NCBI GenBank assembly: GCA_018806985.1
Contig: JADANN010000099.1
Coordinates: forward strand, 5,017,001-5,081,000
Direction: 5' to 3'
Length of the DNA stretch: 64,000 bases
DNA from: Angiostrongylus vasorum
Lineage: Eukaryota; Nematoda; Chromadorea; Rhabditida; Metastrongylidae
The notes beneath the pieces were generated by a model. The model searched no databases. It saw nothing but the letters and a program-made list of their open reading frames with translations, and had not been told where the DNA came from. Positions within the stretch are counted from its first letter, which is position 1. Each line of letters opens with the position of its first letter. Made by a program: the position numbers and the translations under genes. Positions 11,139 through 22,260 of this stretch are shown here, in pieces.

Positions 11139-14100
11139 TTAACTGTGTGTAGCAGAAAAGGGAGCGGAAGTTCCCAGTGATCGAAGCGCAGATCGCGCCC
11201 GGTTTGGTGACACCTCTTGCTGAGCATGTGCTTTTTGCATATATAACGAGCTTGCTGATGATTGGATTTCGGATGCGTCATCTGTGAAATCGGGGATTGG
11301 TGATTCATGTCCATCTAATGAGTATTGCTCAAGGTACCTGGAATGCCACATGGGCATTAACAATAGCCCTAACAACAAAGGAAAACTACTAACGAAACCT
11401 CACACTACCTTTGCACAGCATCAAATGCATCTGAAAGCCTATCCAATTGCTCCTTAAGCGTTTCACCTTTGCGAGCTGGTTCCGCCGCTGTTGCAAGAAG
11501 GTCTTCCACGGAAACAGAGAGACACCCTTTGTTTTGAGATCGAATCAGTTCTATGCTCTTCTTACACTTTTGTGATAACAAGTCAACAGTATGAGCCAGC
11601 CCGCTGAGTTGCTTTCCAGTGGCTTGACTACTTTGTTGAGAGAGACGCGAAATGTCCTGAACAACACCACGTGAATATTCCGCTAAAACCCGCTGACTGG
11701 CATGTTCTGCCTCTTCAACAGCTAGCGATTCTTGCGAACGGTTTCGTGTGATCTCCATGAACCCCATTCCCTAAAATAAATTGGCTACACCTACAAATTC
11801 ACTATCAATGACAATGATTCAGTCGAACACCCAAATTGCTACAGTTATTTGCAATAAACACAACTAAATATCTCAAGGATACGTTTCACGTTCATAGATG
11901 TGTTACTTGCATATTTGGATGGCCCGTCCTCACTGACTATGCAGGCCTCAAAATAATTTGAATTGCTCAGTTTTGCTGGTCTAGCCATTGTGGTTGTCTG
12001 CAGTCGCGAGGTCAGCCGAGACAAAGTCCGTCCCAGGTCGTCACCACCACAAGCAATTGCCGCCTTTGTGAATCAGAGGGAGATGTGTCACCATGCGACT
12101 AGTTTGATACCAGGACGGTGGTGGATCCTGGCATTGGTTTACTCCTAGCTAGGCTTCCTGATGGAAACGCCGGACTCCTTTTCAGGTTGGAAAATCCTGC
12201 CGGGTAGATGAATCTTCCCGCTGTACATCGCAGCCCGACACCCAGGAACTTCACGATGACGCGGTAAACCGTTGGGAGGAGATGTTTTACCAAGATAAAA
12301 TTGTTGCAATCGGGATAACACTAATCGAATTAAAAAATCACAAATTCTTACAAATCTTTACCATCCATGCAATGATAACATTATCTAGGCGCAACACGAG
12401 ATGCTAATTTAAACACTAATAACACTGGGTCAAAAACTGACTGATGATGAACCAATAGAACCAAAATTAAAGTACCCGAACTGCCTTTGGCATAACAGGT
12501 CCGACATGGAAAGATATAGAACGATTTGATACGAATTGCTCTTCCCTGTAACAATACTTAAGATCAAAGAAATATCAAGAAATAAAGTAAACACGAGTCA
12601 ACACCAACACTACAACTAGCTTACCGTTCCGCTTCGCTGCTATTTGATATAGAAAGATTTGCCTGGCTAAATCATTAATTGTTACAATGTGATAAGCAGA
12701 CGTTCACAGGTTCTGGTATTAATTAAAGAGGAACGAGTAGCTGCATTACAATTTCAATCAAAAAACTACCATATCTTAGCCCCGGATAATCGGAAAGTGT
12801 AGATGTGTCGGCGCAGATTTATAACACCTATTGTATTAGAAACTCCATACGAACCTTGCTTTCAATTCTTTGGCCTTTCTGGCCTCCGCAGCCGCTTTCA
12901 TAGGGTTATAGTCCTTCCTGCGCAACCACGCATTCATTTCCTGCACTTTCTGTTGCGAAGAGTTAACACCTCCTGTTCTTAAGGGGGCAGCGCCAGCTCT
13001 GAAAGGAGGTTTTTTAGCATGCTGTTGTGGAGCTAGTGATGCCACTCCTGGAGTATTACCCCGCATAGAGTATCGACCGCCATCGCCTCGCCTAAGATTA
13101 AGAGTAGTCTCACAAAATACAGATTAACTGCGACAAAACGAACACAAAATCAAGGGAAACACGACAAATATCTTCACCAAAGACCTAACACTAATGAACA
13201 AGAAGGGCACTTGACCCACAAAATTGTTCTTTCATGCCTTTCACACGAAAACATTAAGAGTCACTGTCATGCTTGTGTCAAAGCATCGATGAAAATCCAT
13301 CAAATATTGACGCAGTAGACGAAACGAGAAAAACCACTACATGACATACAAAAAGTAGTTTCATATGAGACGGCAACATGAAACGAGCAAAACACTACGG
13401 CTTCCAATTAAATCTACAGAGTTCAAAAGCAAGCTTGAATGTCATTGCCGTTTCTTACGATCAACACTTCGTGCAATGAACCGTAAAAAAACATGAACTT
13501 ATCCCACGTACGTTTCGCTTTGACACCTCCATTTCCTGAGAAAACAATACGTAATGTGGTTGCCTCTATGCCCACAAATTCTTTTTCTCTAACAGATCGC
13601 ATAATTGTGTTTGTGTGAAGACATAAGTGACATTAGAAAATAAACTGCTACCTCAATTGTTGTGTACTGTTTCCAGAGCCAGCTCGTACCACAGCTCTAT
13701 TTGACGGCTGAGCACCAAATGAAGACCTCCCAGTACTTGGACGAAGTTGCTGGGGTGGAGTTGTTGGTTCGGGACGCGAACTCTCGCAAGGCCTAGATGG
13801 TCGTGCGACACTACTGGACGCTGAAAATTTTGTTCAACAAATCCTTTGAAGTCCCAGCCACCAAATATACTAAACTATTCGGAGATTAACACATAACAGA
13901 TATGCACTGAATAAAATGCCCTTGGTGGGAAAACAGCTCATATCAAACTTTTTCTCGAACTTCTACATTAGTTTTTGTTAGTTTTCGTACAAAGCAATTT
14001 CGAGAAACTCAAGGATTTCCTCTACGAAATCAAAAATGTACATAAAGCAACATTAACCACTATCATAAGCAACCTTTACATTCGAATTTTCGTCTACGTG

Positions 14101-17100
14101 ACCCTTCTTCACATCCACTGTGCGGATCTTAGCAATCCTTCCACTCAGATCGTTTCCTCACAAGCACCATCCGTGAAGGATGTCCTATCTGCCTGCGCCG
14201 TGATTCGTCTGCTACACGGGAATTTCTGGTCTTTTCATAAACTTCGTTAGATGGTGATAAAGTCGATTGTCCCTCGAAACCTGCGATAGCCGTCTTAAAG
14301 CGTACCCATGTGGATCAGAGCAACTGAGTTCAACCCAGTCAAGTCCAGTATCAATCTTCTGACTCTACAAGGATGATAGGCTTAGTGAGTTCCGAGCAGC
14401 ATCGAACTAGCACCATGCTCGTGATGAGTTCCATCACTACCACTGCGCTATCCGTCCTTGCATTCGGAATAAGTTTCCTTTGTTAAAGACGACAAAGTGG
14501 TTAGAAAACAATATTAGATACCAATTTACTACCTTTTATTTTTTTTTCAAATCCTTTGAAATCCCAGCCACCAAATATACTGCTTGGTAGCAGGTAGGGC
14601 AGTGGTAGTAATGTCGTTCGTCACGGGCACGGCATCACCAGGCCTCTCATCCCTACGGGAAATTGGTACCAGACTGCTCCAGGAACAATTCACCTCCTGC
14701 AATCAAAGTGGCAACGCTGTAGTTCGATTATCCCAGGACTCTAGGAAAAATCGACTGTTAGCATTTTACGACATTCATAAAGAAGACAACAAGCTTCAAG
14801 CTACAGTTTAACCTTTCTAGACTACTAAATATACAAAACCTCCCAACGGTTTGCCGTTTCACCGTGGCTGGGGAGGTGTTCCTGAGTGTCGGCCTGCGAT
14901 GTACGCGACGTACACCAGGGAGATTCGTCACCCCAGCAGGGTTTTCCAAGCTGAGAATGAGTCCGGCGTTTCCATCAGGACGCCCAGCTAAGAGCAAACC
15001 AACCAATAGCAGAATCCACCACCGTCCTGGCATAAAACTAGTCGCATGGTTGCAAATTTGTCTCAGATAACCTGACACAGACACAGTCCTCGTCCATGTA
15101 TTACTCTGTTGCTATCCACCAACTAACTGATATACAACGAATAAACGGCCCTGAAGAAGGCAAAACCGCCGAAACGTCAGCTATTGTATCTAATAAATTC
15201 TATAATAACAACCTCGTGTCTGCTTATTGAAGAAAAACATCGAATTATCAATCAATGCCGAGGCTAACAGAAAGTCGGTCTTGGAAATCTCTCTCTGATC
15301 AACAAAAGCCGCGACTGCCTGTGGTGGTGACGACCTGAAGCAGGCCTTGGCCAGGCTGTCCCCGGAACTCCAGGGAACCACAATGGTTAAACCAGCAAAT
15401 CGCCGGAGAGTGCAAATTGTGTTGGGACCCGCGCAATCAGTGAGTACGAGCCATCAAAGCATCCAAGCAAGTAGTATACAAAAAACAGAGCTTACATGTA
15501 GTATACATACAATGTGCAAAAAAATCTACCTCGTACTGTAATCGGAGACGTGGTTGATGGGATGCCGGCTAAAGTGCGTAGTTTCACGAGTTCTTGCACC
15601 AAACTACCTCGATTAGCAGTGTTATTTCCCGACTCACTGTTCACTTTCCGTGCACTTGTACATGGTTTCGTTGAAGAAACGAGCGGTTTCTGACGAGGAA
15701 TAGGCGATCCATCCGACCCTAATAATGTGAACTCAACGGTGAAAGGCAAACGTTCGATTTTAAAAACGTCGAAAAATATTAACTCACTCCGTTTCGCTAT
15801 CGCTGTTGGTATCTGTTGTAGCGTCAGAATCTTCAACGATTTTCGCTGGCATGTGCTGTTGACATCCAGCAGCGCTTCCAACACGAGAGCTCATATCTGG
15901 ATATAAGTAGCACCAGTTCACTGTCTTTCTTGATGAGCAAGCACGAGATTCTTATTGCGACATTTATTATTTCACAAAGCTGACGTTTCGACAGTTTCGC
16001 CTTCTTCAGAGCCTTGAAAGGTCAATTCAAAGGTCAATCAAATGCGATCTACTCAGCCAAACACGTTCATAACCTCAACAGATAAAAAAATTACATAAAT
16101 TTGCATTCGCATAATAAACAGCTTCTTTTAAACACTCTTTGTTTTTTTCTTCGTAAGTCTGCCAGTTATTCGGTGGAGAGCAAGCGCTCAGAGTACTACA
16201 TAATCGAGTGCACTTTTACACAGAAACTTAATGGAGATCTTGAACTAAAAAAGTTCCTCCCCCTGCATAGGAATCTAAAACATCACAGATCGTTAAAAAC
16301 AAATCAGCTGCAAGAAGTGGATTGTGGTCAGCGTGACACAGCGCCCTACCTTAGGCTGATTCTCTGACCCGAGCCATGCAAATTTCTCGCCCCTGGAATA
16401 CAATGAGCGGCTAGTGTCCACCAAATAACTGGAAGACTTACAAAAACAAAGTGTTAGATGTTTACTGTTTACTATGCGAATGGAAATTTATGTGTTAAGT
16501 TTTGTCCACTGAGGTTATGGAACTTTGTCTGGGTAGGACTGCATGTCAATTTGACCTCTCGAGGCTTTGAAGAAGCCAAACCGCCGAAACGTCAGCTAGT
16601 GTGTGCCAGTAAATGTTAGAATATCAATCTCGTGTTTGCTCATTGAAAAAACAGTGAATTATCGATCAATGCCGAGGTTGACTGGAAATTGGTCTTGGGA
16701 TAAATAGAACCACTTATACTGTACTGACTAACTCGAACTGGCATTAGCAAATTCCATTCATGTTGGGAGTTATAGATATAATCTGTAGGAACTTGTCGTG
16801 CTCTCGAAAATTAGATGTTCATCTCACTTGCTTGAGGCTACCCCAAATTCCTCTGATGTACTCGCTTGCCATCTGCTTGACTGCAGATTTTCGTCCTACC
16901 TACACAGAAAAAAGCCACATACGCGCAAGCACACCCACCCACGATTGGATTAGTATTTAGCTCCGCGTACGGAAGCCCAGCAAAATAGGAATACCGCTTT
17001 ATAAGATAACTTGAGTCTCAAAGACAGTAGATTGTTGTTTTACCCAAGTCTCCTAGTATGTAAAAAGCTGCCTGGAAAGCGACATGCAGCTTGTCGAAGA

Positions 17101-17719
17101 CGAAGATATATATATTACATATGAGTGCTACGAGTGTAATAATCCACTAACACAATATTTTGACAGTTTTCCAAGTGAAAACGCACCAACAACGTAGGTA
17201 CCGGCCTCACTCGAAACATCATTTTCCTTGCGTTCATCATGCTCCGACCCGTGTATACACGTCTCGTCTACTTTATGACCTGCAGAGTGACCGATGTCCT
17301 TATAAACCGAATTTCTAATTTCTATGAAAATTAGAGAAAAAATTCGAAATGGTGACCTCTGCCACTACAACACAAATTGGTTCACCTTCCCCCTTCTAGT
17401 AACTTGTTTAGAAGGTAACGCTTATTAGACGAATGCGATTCTGGAAGCTCAGTAGAACGACTTTCACGATCTTTTTGGCTCGCTAAGGAAGAAACCAACC
17501 CTCCAGCCGAACGACGACCCAAAATCCGACGAGCCTGAAATAATGAGTGCGAGTAACTAGCAACGATTTCGAGTTACATTTATTTCCAACACATTTCGGT
17601 CTTTGAATTATTGTTAGTGACTTGTAGCAATTAATACGTATCCACTTTTTGGTGTTATAGAGAACCTTCCTTGTGAAAAGTTCTCCATCTATCTGTACGG
17701 TGATGTATTTCGTGTTCAT
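11139..17719 (-). CDS. Multi-exon gene: disordered basic protein with SxIP motif and coiled-coil tail, candidate microtubule plus-end protein
   Basis: Well-phased exon groups, in minus order: 17719-17666 (ATG, MNTKYITVQIDGELFTRK), 17534-17420, 17279-17187, 16895-16828; then 15718-15530, 13820-13652, 13091-12855; then 11770-11409 and 11337-11139 with TAA. Within each group splice phases agree exactly; between groups one or more small exons are not resolved. The middle is Ser/Pro/Arg-rich. GSPIPRQKPLVSSTKP is a Ser-x-Ile-Pro motif with basic and Ser/Pro flanks, as in proteins that bind EB1 at microtubule ends. MNAWLRRKDYNPMKAAAEAR ends the 12855 exon. 11770-11409 is helical and heptad-like (coiled coil likely). 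I do not recognise an orthologue; a centrosomal or microtubule-associated adaptor is an inference. Introns hold R4, SINE-2 and Penelope fragments. Confidence 0.62.
11905..12282 (+). repeat. R4 copy (about 380 bp dispersed family)
   Basis: Begins at GGATGGCCCGTCCTCACTGA and ends at GATGACGCGGTAAACCGTTG. Shared blocks: GAGGTCAGCCGAGACAAAGT, CCAGGACGGTGGTGGATCCT, GAAACGCCGGACTCCTTTTC. It lies in an intron of the SxIP-motif gene on the opposite strand. Confidence 0.75.
13838..14581. repeat. 34-bp direct duplication flanking a 676-bp insert that includes a SINE-2 copy
   Basis: CAAATCCTTTGAAGTCCCAG and its continuation at 13838-13871 recurs at 14548-14581 with one mismatch (G to A). Between them lies AT-rich sequence with a minus-oriented SINE-2 (about 14090-14470; tRNA-like head at 14395-14465). 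The duplication sits just upstream of the exon at 13820 in the sense of the minus-strand gene. Confidence 0.7.
14584..14815 (+). repeat. SINE-2 copy
   Basis: GGTAGCAGGTAGGGCAGTGG gives an A-box-like head; GAAATTGGTACCAGACTGCT and CATTCATAAAGAAGACAACA are the shared body blocks. The B-box region is deleted or altered. It begins directly after the second copy of the 34-bp duplication. Confidence 0.6.
14836..15075 (-). repeat. Partial R4 copy
   Basis: TCCCAACGGTTTGCCGTTTC, GGGGAGGTGTTCCTGAGTGT and CTAGTCGCATGGTTGCAAAT mark one half of R4 in minus orientation. The other half appears at 15283-15478 beyond a Penelope 3' end, so this is probably one R4 split by that insertion. Confidence 0.7.
15120..15282 (+). 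mobile_element. Penelope-like element 3' end with intact hammerhead-like core
   Basis: CTGAAGAAGGC (15151-15161), a short A/C loop, then GCC GAAACGTC (15168-15178), followed by AGCTATTGTATCTAATAAAT, CAATGCCGAGGCTAACAGAA and AGTCGGTCTTGG. The same series follows the GIY-YIG coding part at 26.6 kb. It is flanked on both sides by pieces of one R4. Confidence 0.7.
15283..15478 (-). repeat. R4 second half
   Basis: AATCTCTCTCTGATCAACAA to CTGTGGTGGTGACGACCTGA, CCAGGGAACCACAATGGTTA and CCATCAAAGCATCCAAGCAA. It completes the R4 interrupted at about 15075. Confidence 0.7.
15784..15896 (-). CDS. Candidate exon with two competing frames
   Basis: It follows TATATCCAG. One frame reads MSSRVGSAAGCQQHMPAKIV, then an acidic tail ending SDSETE and TGA at 15786-15784. 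The other frame, in phase with the next exon (15718), reads through to CGGA|GTGAGT at 15788. The acidic frame looks more like protein and would end a product here; the second would continue the SxIP-motif gene. This may be an alternative 3' end or an exon of a different transcript. Confidence 0.35.
15950..16060 (-). mobile_element. Penelope-like 3' end fragment
   Basis: The minus strand reads GGCTCTGAAGAAGGCGAAAC, TGTCGAAACGTCAGCTTTGT, then the AATAAATGTCGCAATAAGAA end. The 3' box GAAACGTC is intact but stem II is altered. Confidence 0.6.
16500..16705 (+). mobile_element. Penelope-like 3' end fragment
   Basis: GAGGCTTTGAAGAAGCCAAA, then CCGCCGAAACGTCAGCTAGT, CTCGTGTTTGCTCATTGAAA and CAATGCCGAGGTTGACTGGA. 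The first box has C to T at its first base. Confidence 0.6.
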
Positions 17720-18139
17720 CGGATGGTTGCCTCAGAGCCATTACCACATGTCACAGTATGGTCTTAATGATCTACCATGTCAACTAATTTTAGTGTCTCG
17801 GGCAGTTTATTGGGGGCGCACAGCAATGGTGGTTTATCCATGGGTGCAGGCGTAGCAATAGAACAGTTTCATTATTGCTTTGTGAAACAACGACGCTAGC
17901 AACGTTTAGTGCTTGAGGCACCTAGCCATGCATTCTATCGAATTGTAAGATCAACATCGACCTGGGTCAGCCAAAGGCGCATACCCACGAGGACTCGCCC
18001 TCTCTCCCACATGCCATGGCATCAGCAAGGATTTAGTCGTTTTGCTTCCCGTAAGGTCACATGTGTTACCAGATACCAGACACGTAATATGGTTAACCCG
18101 ATTGGGTGAATAAGAATGTCTCTCTTGACACTTATTTGA

Positions 18140-18520
18140 TACTTGAATGGCCCGTCCTCACTAGTTGTGTGAGCTCCAGCACAATCTTCACTTTTCGGAG
18201 ATTTGCTGGTTAAGCCACTGTGGTTCCCTGGAATCCCGACTCAGCCTGGCCAAAGTCTACCCTGGGTCTTCATCACCACAGGCAGTAGCAGCCCTTGTGG
18301 ATCAGAGGGAGATTTGCCACCATGCGACTTTGTCCCATGACGGTGGTGGAGTGGATCCTGGTATTGGTTTACTCTTAGCTAGGCTTCCTGATAGAAACGC
18401 CGGACTCCTCAGGTTGGGAGACCCTGCCAGGGGATGAATCTCCCGCTGTACATCGGGGTCCGACACCCAGGAACACCTGCCAGCCACGATGAGGCGGTAA
18501 ACCGTTGGGAAGAATGTCTC
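18140..18520 (+). repeat. R4 copy, near full length
   Basis: TACTTGAATGGCCCGTCCTC to GATGAGGCGGTAAACCGTTG, with all shared blocks including CCTGGCCAAAGTCTACCCTG, GATTTGCCACCATGCGACTT and CCTGCCAGGGGATGAATCTC. Confidence 0.8.
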
Positions 18521-18539
18521 TCTTTTATCCTATTCAAAT

Positions 18540-19190
18540 CCATCTATGATGATGATATGACCATCCTCACCGTCATTAAATCACACTTCCGTTTTGCAAC
18601 GCAACCGCTGGCATGTCAACCATTCTTCCCACAATGTACGCCACGCGTACACGACCGCTGGCCGGACTACTAACGCTGTATGACTGTACTGTCGCTAGTC
18701 GGCTTATCAGTTATCTCAGTCAATATGTTTCTGCCCTAGGCTATCTCTTAGGTCAATGGTTGCACCCATCGGTGTAAACTTCACGCTGAAGACAGCATCA
18801 ACCAACATCAGCTATCTGACTATGTTCCCTAGATGACTCATCATCGGTCGTAATCCGTTGCTCCATCAGTGCTCATATAACTTATTATCCTCATCGATCA
18901 TGCCAAAGTAAACCTCACCCCTGCACATATGGCGCAACACTGGTCGACTCCTCACCAGCTGACCATCATCATCACGTTCGCAGTCACCCTTCATTTCCCT
19001 CTTCTACGGGGAGAATGATGTTCTTCACTGTCCTCATGTGTTCAGATAACAATAATAAAGGACGAAAAAACGTTCATGTTCGGTAAAAATTTGTCCAAAA
19101 CGGAAACTTCTCTCATCATCTTGACTCAAGAACAAAAGACTAGATTTTTAATTCCAAATATTTTTGTTGAGGAAACACGAGGTGTTAATT
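18540..19190. other. Intergenic or intronic stretch without recognised gene
   Basis: CATCATC-like and simple-sequence-rich DNA with no exon I can support. It separates R4 from the Penelope element that starts near 19195. Confidence 0.4.
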
Positions 19191-19194
19191 TACT

Positions 19195-20300
19195 CTTTGT
19201 TCAGGTAAAGCTGATGCTTCAGCAGTATCGCCTTCTTCAAAGCCTGGAAGAGTATATTGGAAGCAATTCACTATGCCAAACGCTTCAACCACACATGTAG
19301 AACGATCAAAACATACAAGGCAATCACATTATACACAGCTTCTCAAAAAACCCACCTTTTTTAAGCGCTTCCACTGAGGAAGACCGGCTGATCAGAGGAG
19401 TCATATATTACTGAAGAGTGCCTCACCCTACATCAAAGGGCGATTCGAAGATGTGGAGCTAGATCACGTGTAATCTCTGGACATTTCTCCTTTCTAATCA
19501 TTTTAGAGTTCTTGGCATTTATCTAAAAAGACTCGAAAAGTTTGGGCGCAGGTATTTTGGCATCCGGTGCTAGGATAACGACTTTTATGCCAAAATCGTC
19601 CCCGCTATGCTTCTATATCCTGTGCGTCCCTAGCGAGGTACTTTGTCTCGTGTTTCGTTTGCCATATAGATGTTCTTTTATACGGATACATAGTGGTCTA
19701 CCCGTCAAGCCAACACATTCATCTCCACAAGTATTACAAAAGATCAGGTGTATCGTACCTGGATAAAAAAAGGATAAAGCTTTCGGCGTTGATCAGTCCC
19801 TGAGGGATGCGCCATGTATTCGACTTCATTATGTATCGTTGGAGGTGACTGAATGCATAACTGGCCTTTACAATGACTCGCGGTGGCCTACCGATGTATC
19901 GAGCCAGTGCTGCTATCCTCCCAGACAAACAAGTCTGGTACCAATTTGCCGACCCCGGAGGGATGGAAGGCTTGATGGTCCATGGGCGCGGGGATCGATT
20001 CCACATGTGTGTCGCAGCGGCGCCTCCATCCACTGCGGCACACACGCCCTTATCGTACCTGACCTCATGCAATCACCCTCATTGCCATAAGAGCAAATTA
20101 AACTGTTCTGTGTTCCACATAGACGGTCATATAGGTGGTTACAAACTAATTGACGAAGTAGAGTATTCGGTTGTATTTCAATTATCGCTATCGATTTCTT
20201 ATAACTTGCGCTTCTTAAGCAACGCTTTATAGCTACACTTTCTTCATCGCTAATAAAGGCCAAGATTAAAGGAGATCTGCTTCGGCCCAATTTTTCGCTT
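19195..20300 (-). mobile_element. Penelope-like retroelement C-terminal part, split by a SINE-1
   Basis: The minus strand carries the GIY-YIG endonuclease end of a Penelope-type protein. 20290-20061 encodes the lead-in (AIIEIQPNTLLRQLVCNHLY, a Cys-rich linker). 19750-19540 continues with a TGRPLCIRIKEHLYGKR-like segment, and the 3' end reaches the hammerhead-like end at about 19240-19205 in mutated form. The element is cut at the same spot by the SINE-1 at 19761-20050, with the 10-bp sequence TATCGTACCT on both sides. Stops and frameshifts show it is dead. The reverse-transcriptase part is absent. Confidence 0.75.
19761..20050 (-). repeat. SINE-1 inserted into the Penelope-like element, with target-site duplication
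   Basis: Flanked by TATCGTACCT at 19751-19760 and 20051-20060 (11 bp if the following G is counted). The tail (GGATAAAGCTTTCGGCG) is at the left and the tRNA-like head at about 20000-20045 on the right. Joining the flanks in the minus direction restores continuity with the Penelope copy at 26.1 kb, so this is a genuine retroposition event and fixes the element's ends. Confidence 0.88.
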
Positions 20301-20520
20301 TGGGTGACGTTAGATGGGTTACTATTTCGTAGCCATTGGAGATGGCTATTTGCAGAGCAAAGTCACCTAATTCCTCCTTAAGCTGCCTACTATTTAGCTA
20401 CCTAGTTGTGCACATACTAGAAGGATGGCGATGCCCTAAAACGAAAAGTTTGGTCGAGACAAAATCCCGTTTACCTTGTGCTTTATTAGCGGTGAAGTAA
20501 ATGTAGCTATAAAGCGATGT

Positions 20521-20895
20521 TCTCAACGGTTTACCGTCTCATGTGGCTGGGAGGTGTTCCTGGGTGGCCGGCTGCGATGTACAGCGGGATATTTATCCCC
20601 CTGGCAGGGTCTCCCAAGCTGAGAAGGAATATGGCGTTTTCAGGAAGCCTAGCTAAAAGTAAACGAATACCAGGATCCACCACTGTCCTGTGCTCAAAGT
20701 CGCACTGTGGCGAATCTCCCTCTGATGCACAAGGACCGCGAATGTGGTGGTGAAGACCTCGGGCAGACTTTGGCTTGGCTGACCTCAAGACTCCAGGGAA
20801 CCACAACGGCTAAATCAGCAAGCCTCTGGAAAATTGGAGATTATGCTGCAGCCCGCACAACCAAAGAGGACGGGCCGTCCAAGTAAGTAAGTACA
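20521..20895 (-). repeat. R4 copy
   Basis: TCTCAACGGTTTACCGTCTC to GGACGGGCCGTCCAAGTAAG. It ends in an AAGT-type short tandem tail (CCAAGTAAGTAAGTA), the best view of the family's tail. Confidence 0.8.
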
Positions 20896-21004
20896 TGCAT
20901 AGCCTAGACAATTTGAACACTTACTGCATGCATGGAATAGTTTCAGTACACACATGTCCGAATATTAGAGTATCTTTTAGTTTATAGTCAATTTATTGAA
21001 ATAC

Positions 21005-21475
21005 TGGTTGTACCCACTGGGGAAGCACAGGATACAAAAGCATAGCGGAGACGATTTTAACAAGAAAGTCACTATCCTCGTATAAGATTCCAACACACCA
21101 ACACGCAAACTTCTTGACGCTTCTTGGATAAATACCAAGAATACTTTTGGTGTGGGTGGTGCACTCGTGAACCAAATGCGACTCTAACCAGCGGTTCTTC
21201 CTCGGTGGAAGGTATGTAAAAAACGGGTTTTTAGAGAATCTGTTGATCATATGATTACCATTCAAAATTTCATCTCCCTGTTTGTGGTAATGAAGCGTTT
21301 GGCAGAATAAATTCCGTATCAATATACCATTCCAGGCTCTGAAGAAGGCGATACTGCCGTAATGTTAGCTTTACCGGAATAGAAAAATAAACTGACACCT
21401 CGTGTTTGCTCAACAAAGATATCGAGAAGTATAATCAGTGCCGAGGTTAATAGAAGGTAGGTCGTGGGAATTGCT
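21005..21475 (+). mobile_element. Penelope-like element, 3' part, degraded
   Basis: Plus-strand match to the 26.2-26.8 kb element: GGGGAAGCACAGGATACAAA (endonuclease end), GGTTCTTCCTCGGTGGAAGG, then GGCTCTGAAGAAGGCGATAC and a mutated core TAATGTTAGC, CTCGTGTTTGCTCAACAAAG and CAGTGCCGAGGTTAATAGAA. The coding part is frameshifted and truncated. Confidence 0.7.
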
Positions 21476-22260
21476 AAGTCTTTAACCAATATCTGATTCC
21501 TGAAACAACTGGCTGTTTGATTATAGTGACAGAATCGAAAGAAAAGATATGAAAGGTGTACAAAAATTCCGAAACGTACTCAACTTATGCTGCAGAAGCG
21601 AATGCCAAAAATAGTGAGCACCGTAGGTCCTTGGAGAAATAGTTCTTTTTTCCTTTTTCATCACACACAGAAATGTCCCAAAAACATGGAGAGAGACAGA
21701 CAAACATGAAGGGAACGTAGATGTAAAAAACAGAATACGGACAACACAGAGAAAGACCGATTCATAGAACGGAAAATACAACAAAAATGGTGGACGCTTT
21801 TTTTTCTGGGGAGCGAGGCTATATAAGAAGAATAAATTAATTCCAATTCACGTGCCCAGCAGCAAAACGTTGACAAAGGACGTTAACACACAAAGTTAAG
21901 AGTACCGCTAACGCGCTAATGTAACAGTGAAATCCTAGGCTAGTGCTTATTCTGGATATAGCCACTTTTTACTATTATCATACTTTATTTCTCCATTTAT
22001 ACGTCTTCCACCCAAAAGCACTGCTTATAACTTGGTTAGTTCGCTACCTTACAAGTATGTCTCTCCTGGAATGGAGCAATTCCTAGGAGTTGTTCGGTTC
22101 TAGTTCTGCCTTCACTTGAAATGTCGAACAACACCGTGAGTCCCATGCTGTGGAAAAGACACTCAGCTGTGGAACCCATCACCCAACTCAGTAACAATAT
22201 CAAACACGATAAAATAGTAAATCATTTCTAGATTTTTTATTACTATACTCAAATGGAAAC

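Noticed and set aside
12625..12662. Small exon between 12855 and 11770
   Set aside because: The splice sites are plausible (GCCAG and GTAAGC) and the entry phase fits, but the exit phase does not join the next exon; real but incomplete, or chance.
16350..16392. Short exon reading GEKFAWLGSENQPK
   Set aside because: Acceptor and donor look good, but its phase fits neither the exon before (16828) nor the one after (15718), so I left it out of the gene model.
17940..18150. Minus-strand frame with SLLMPWHVGERASPRGYAPL
   Set aside because: Protein-like wording but no usable donor, and no phase link to the exons at 17.7 kb.
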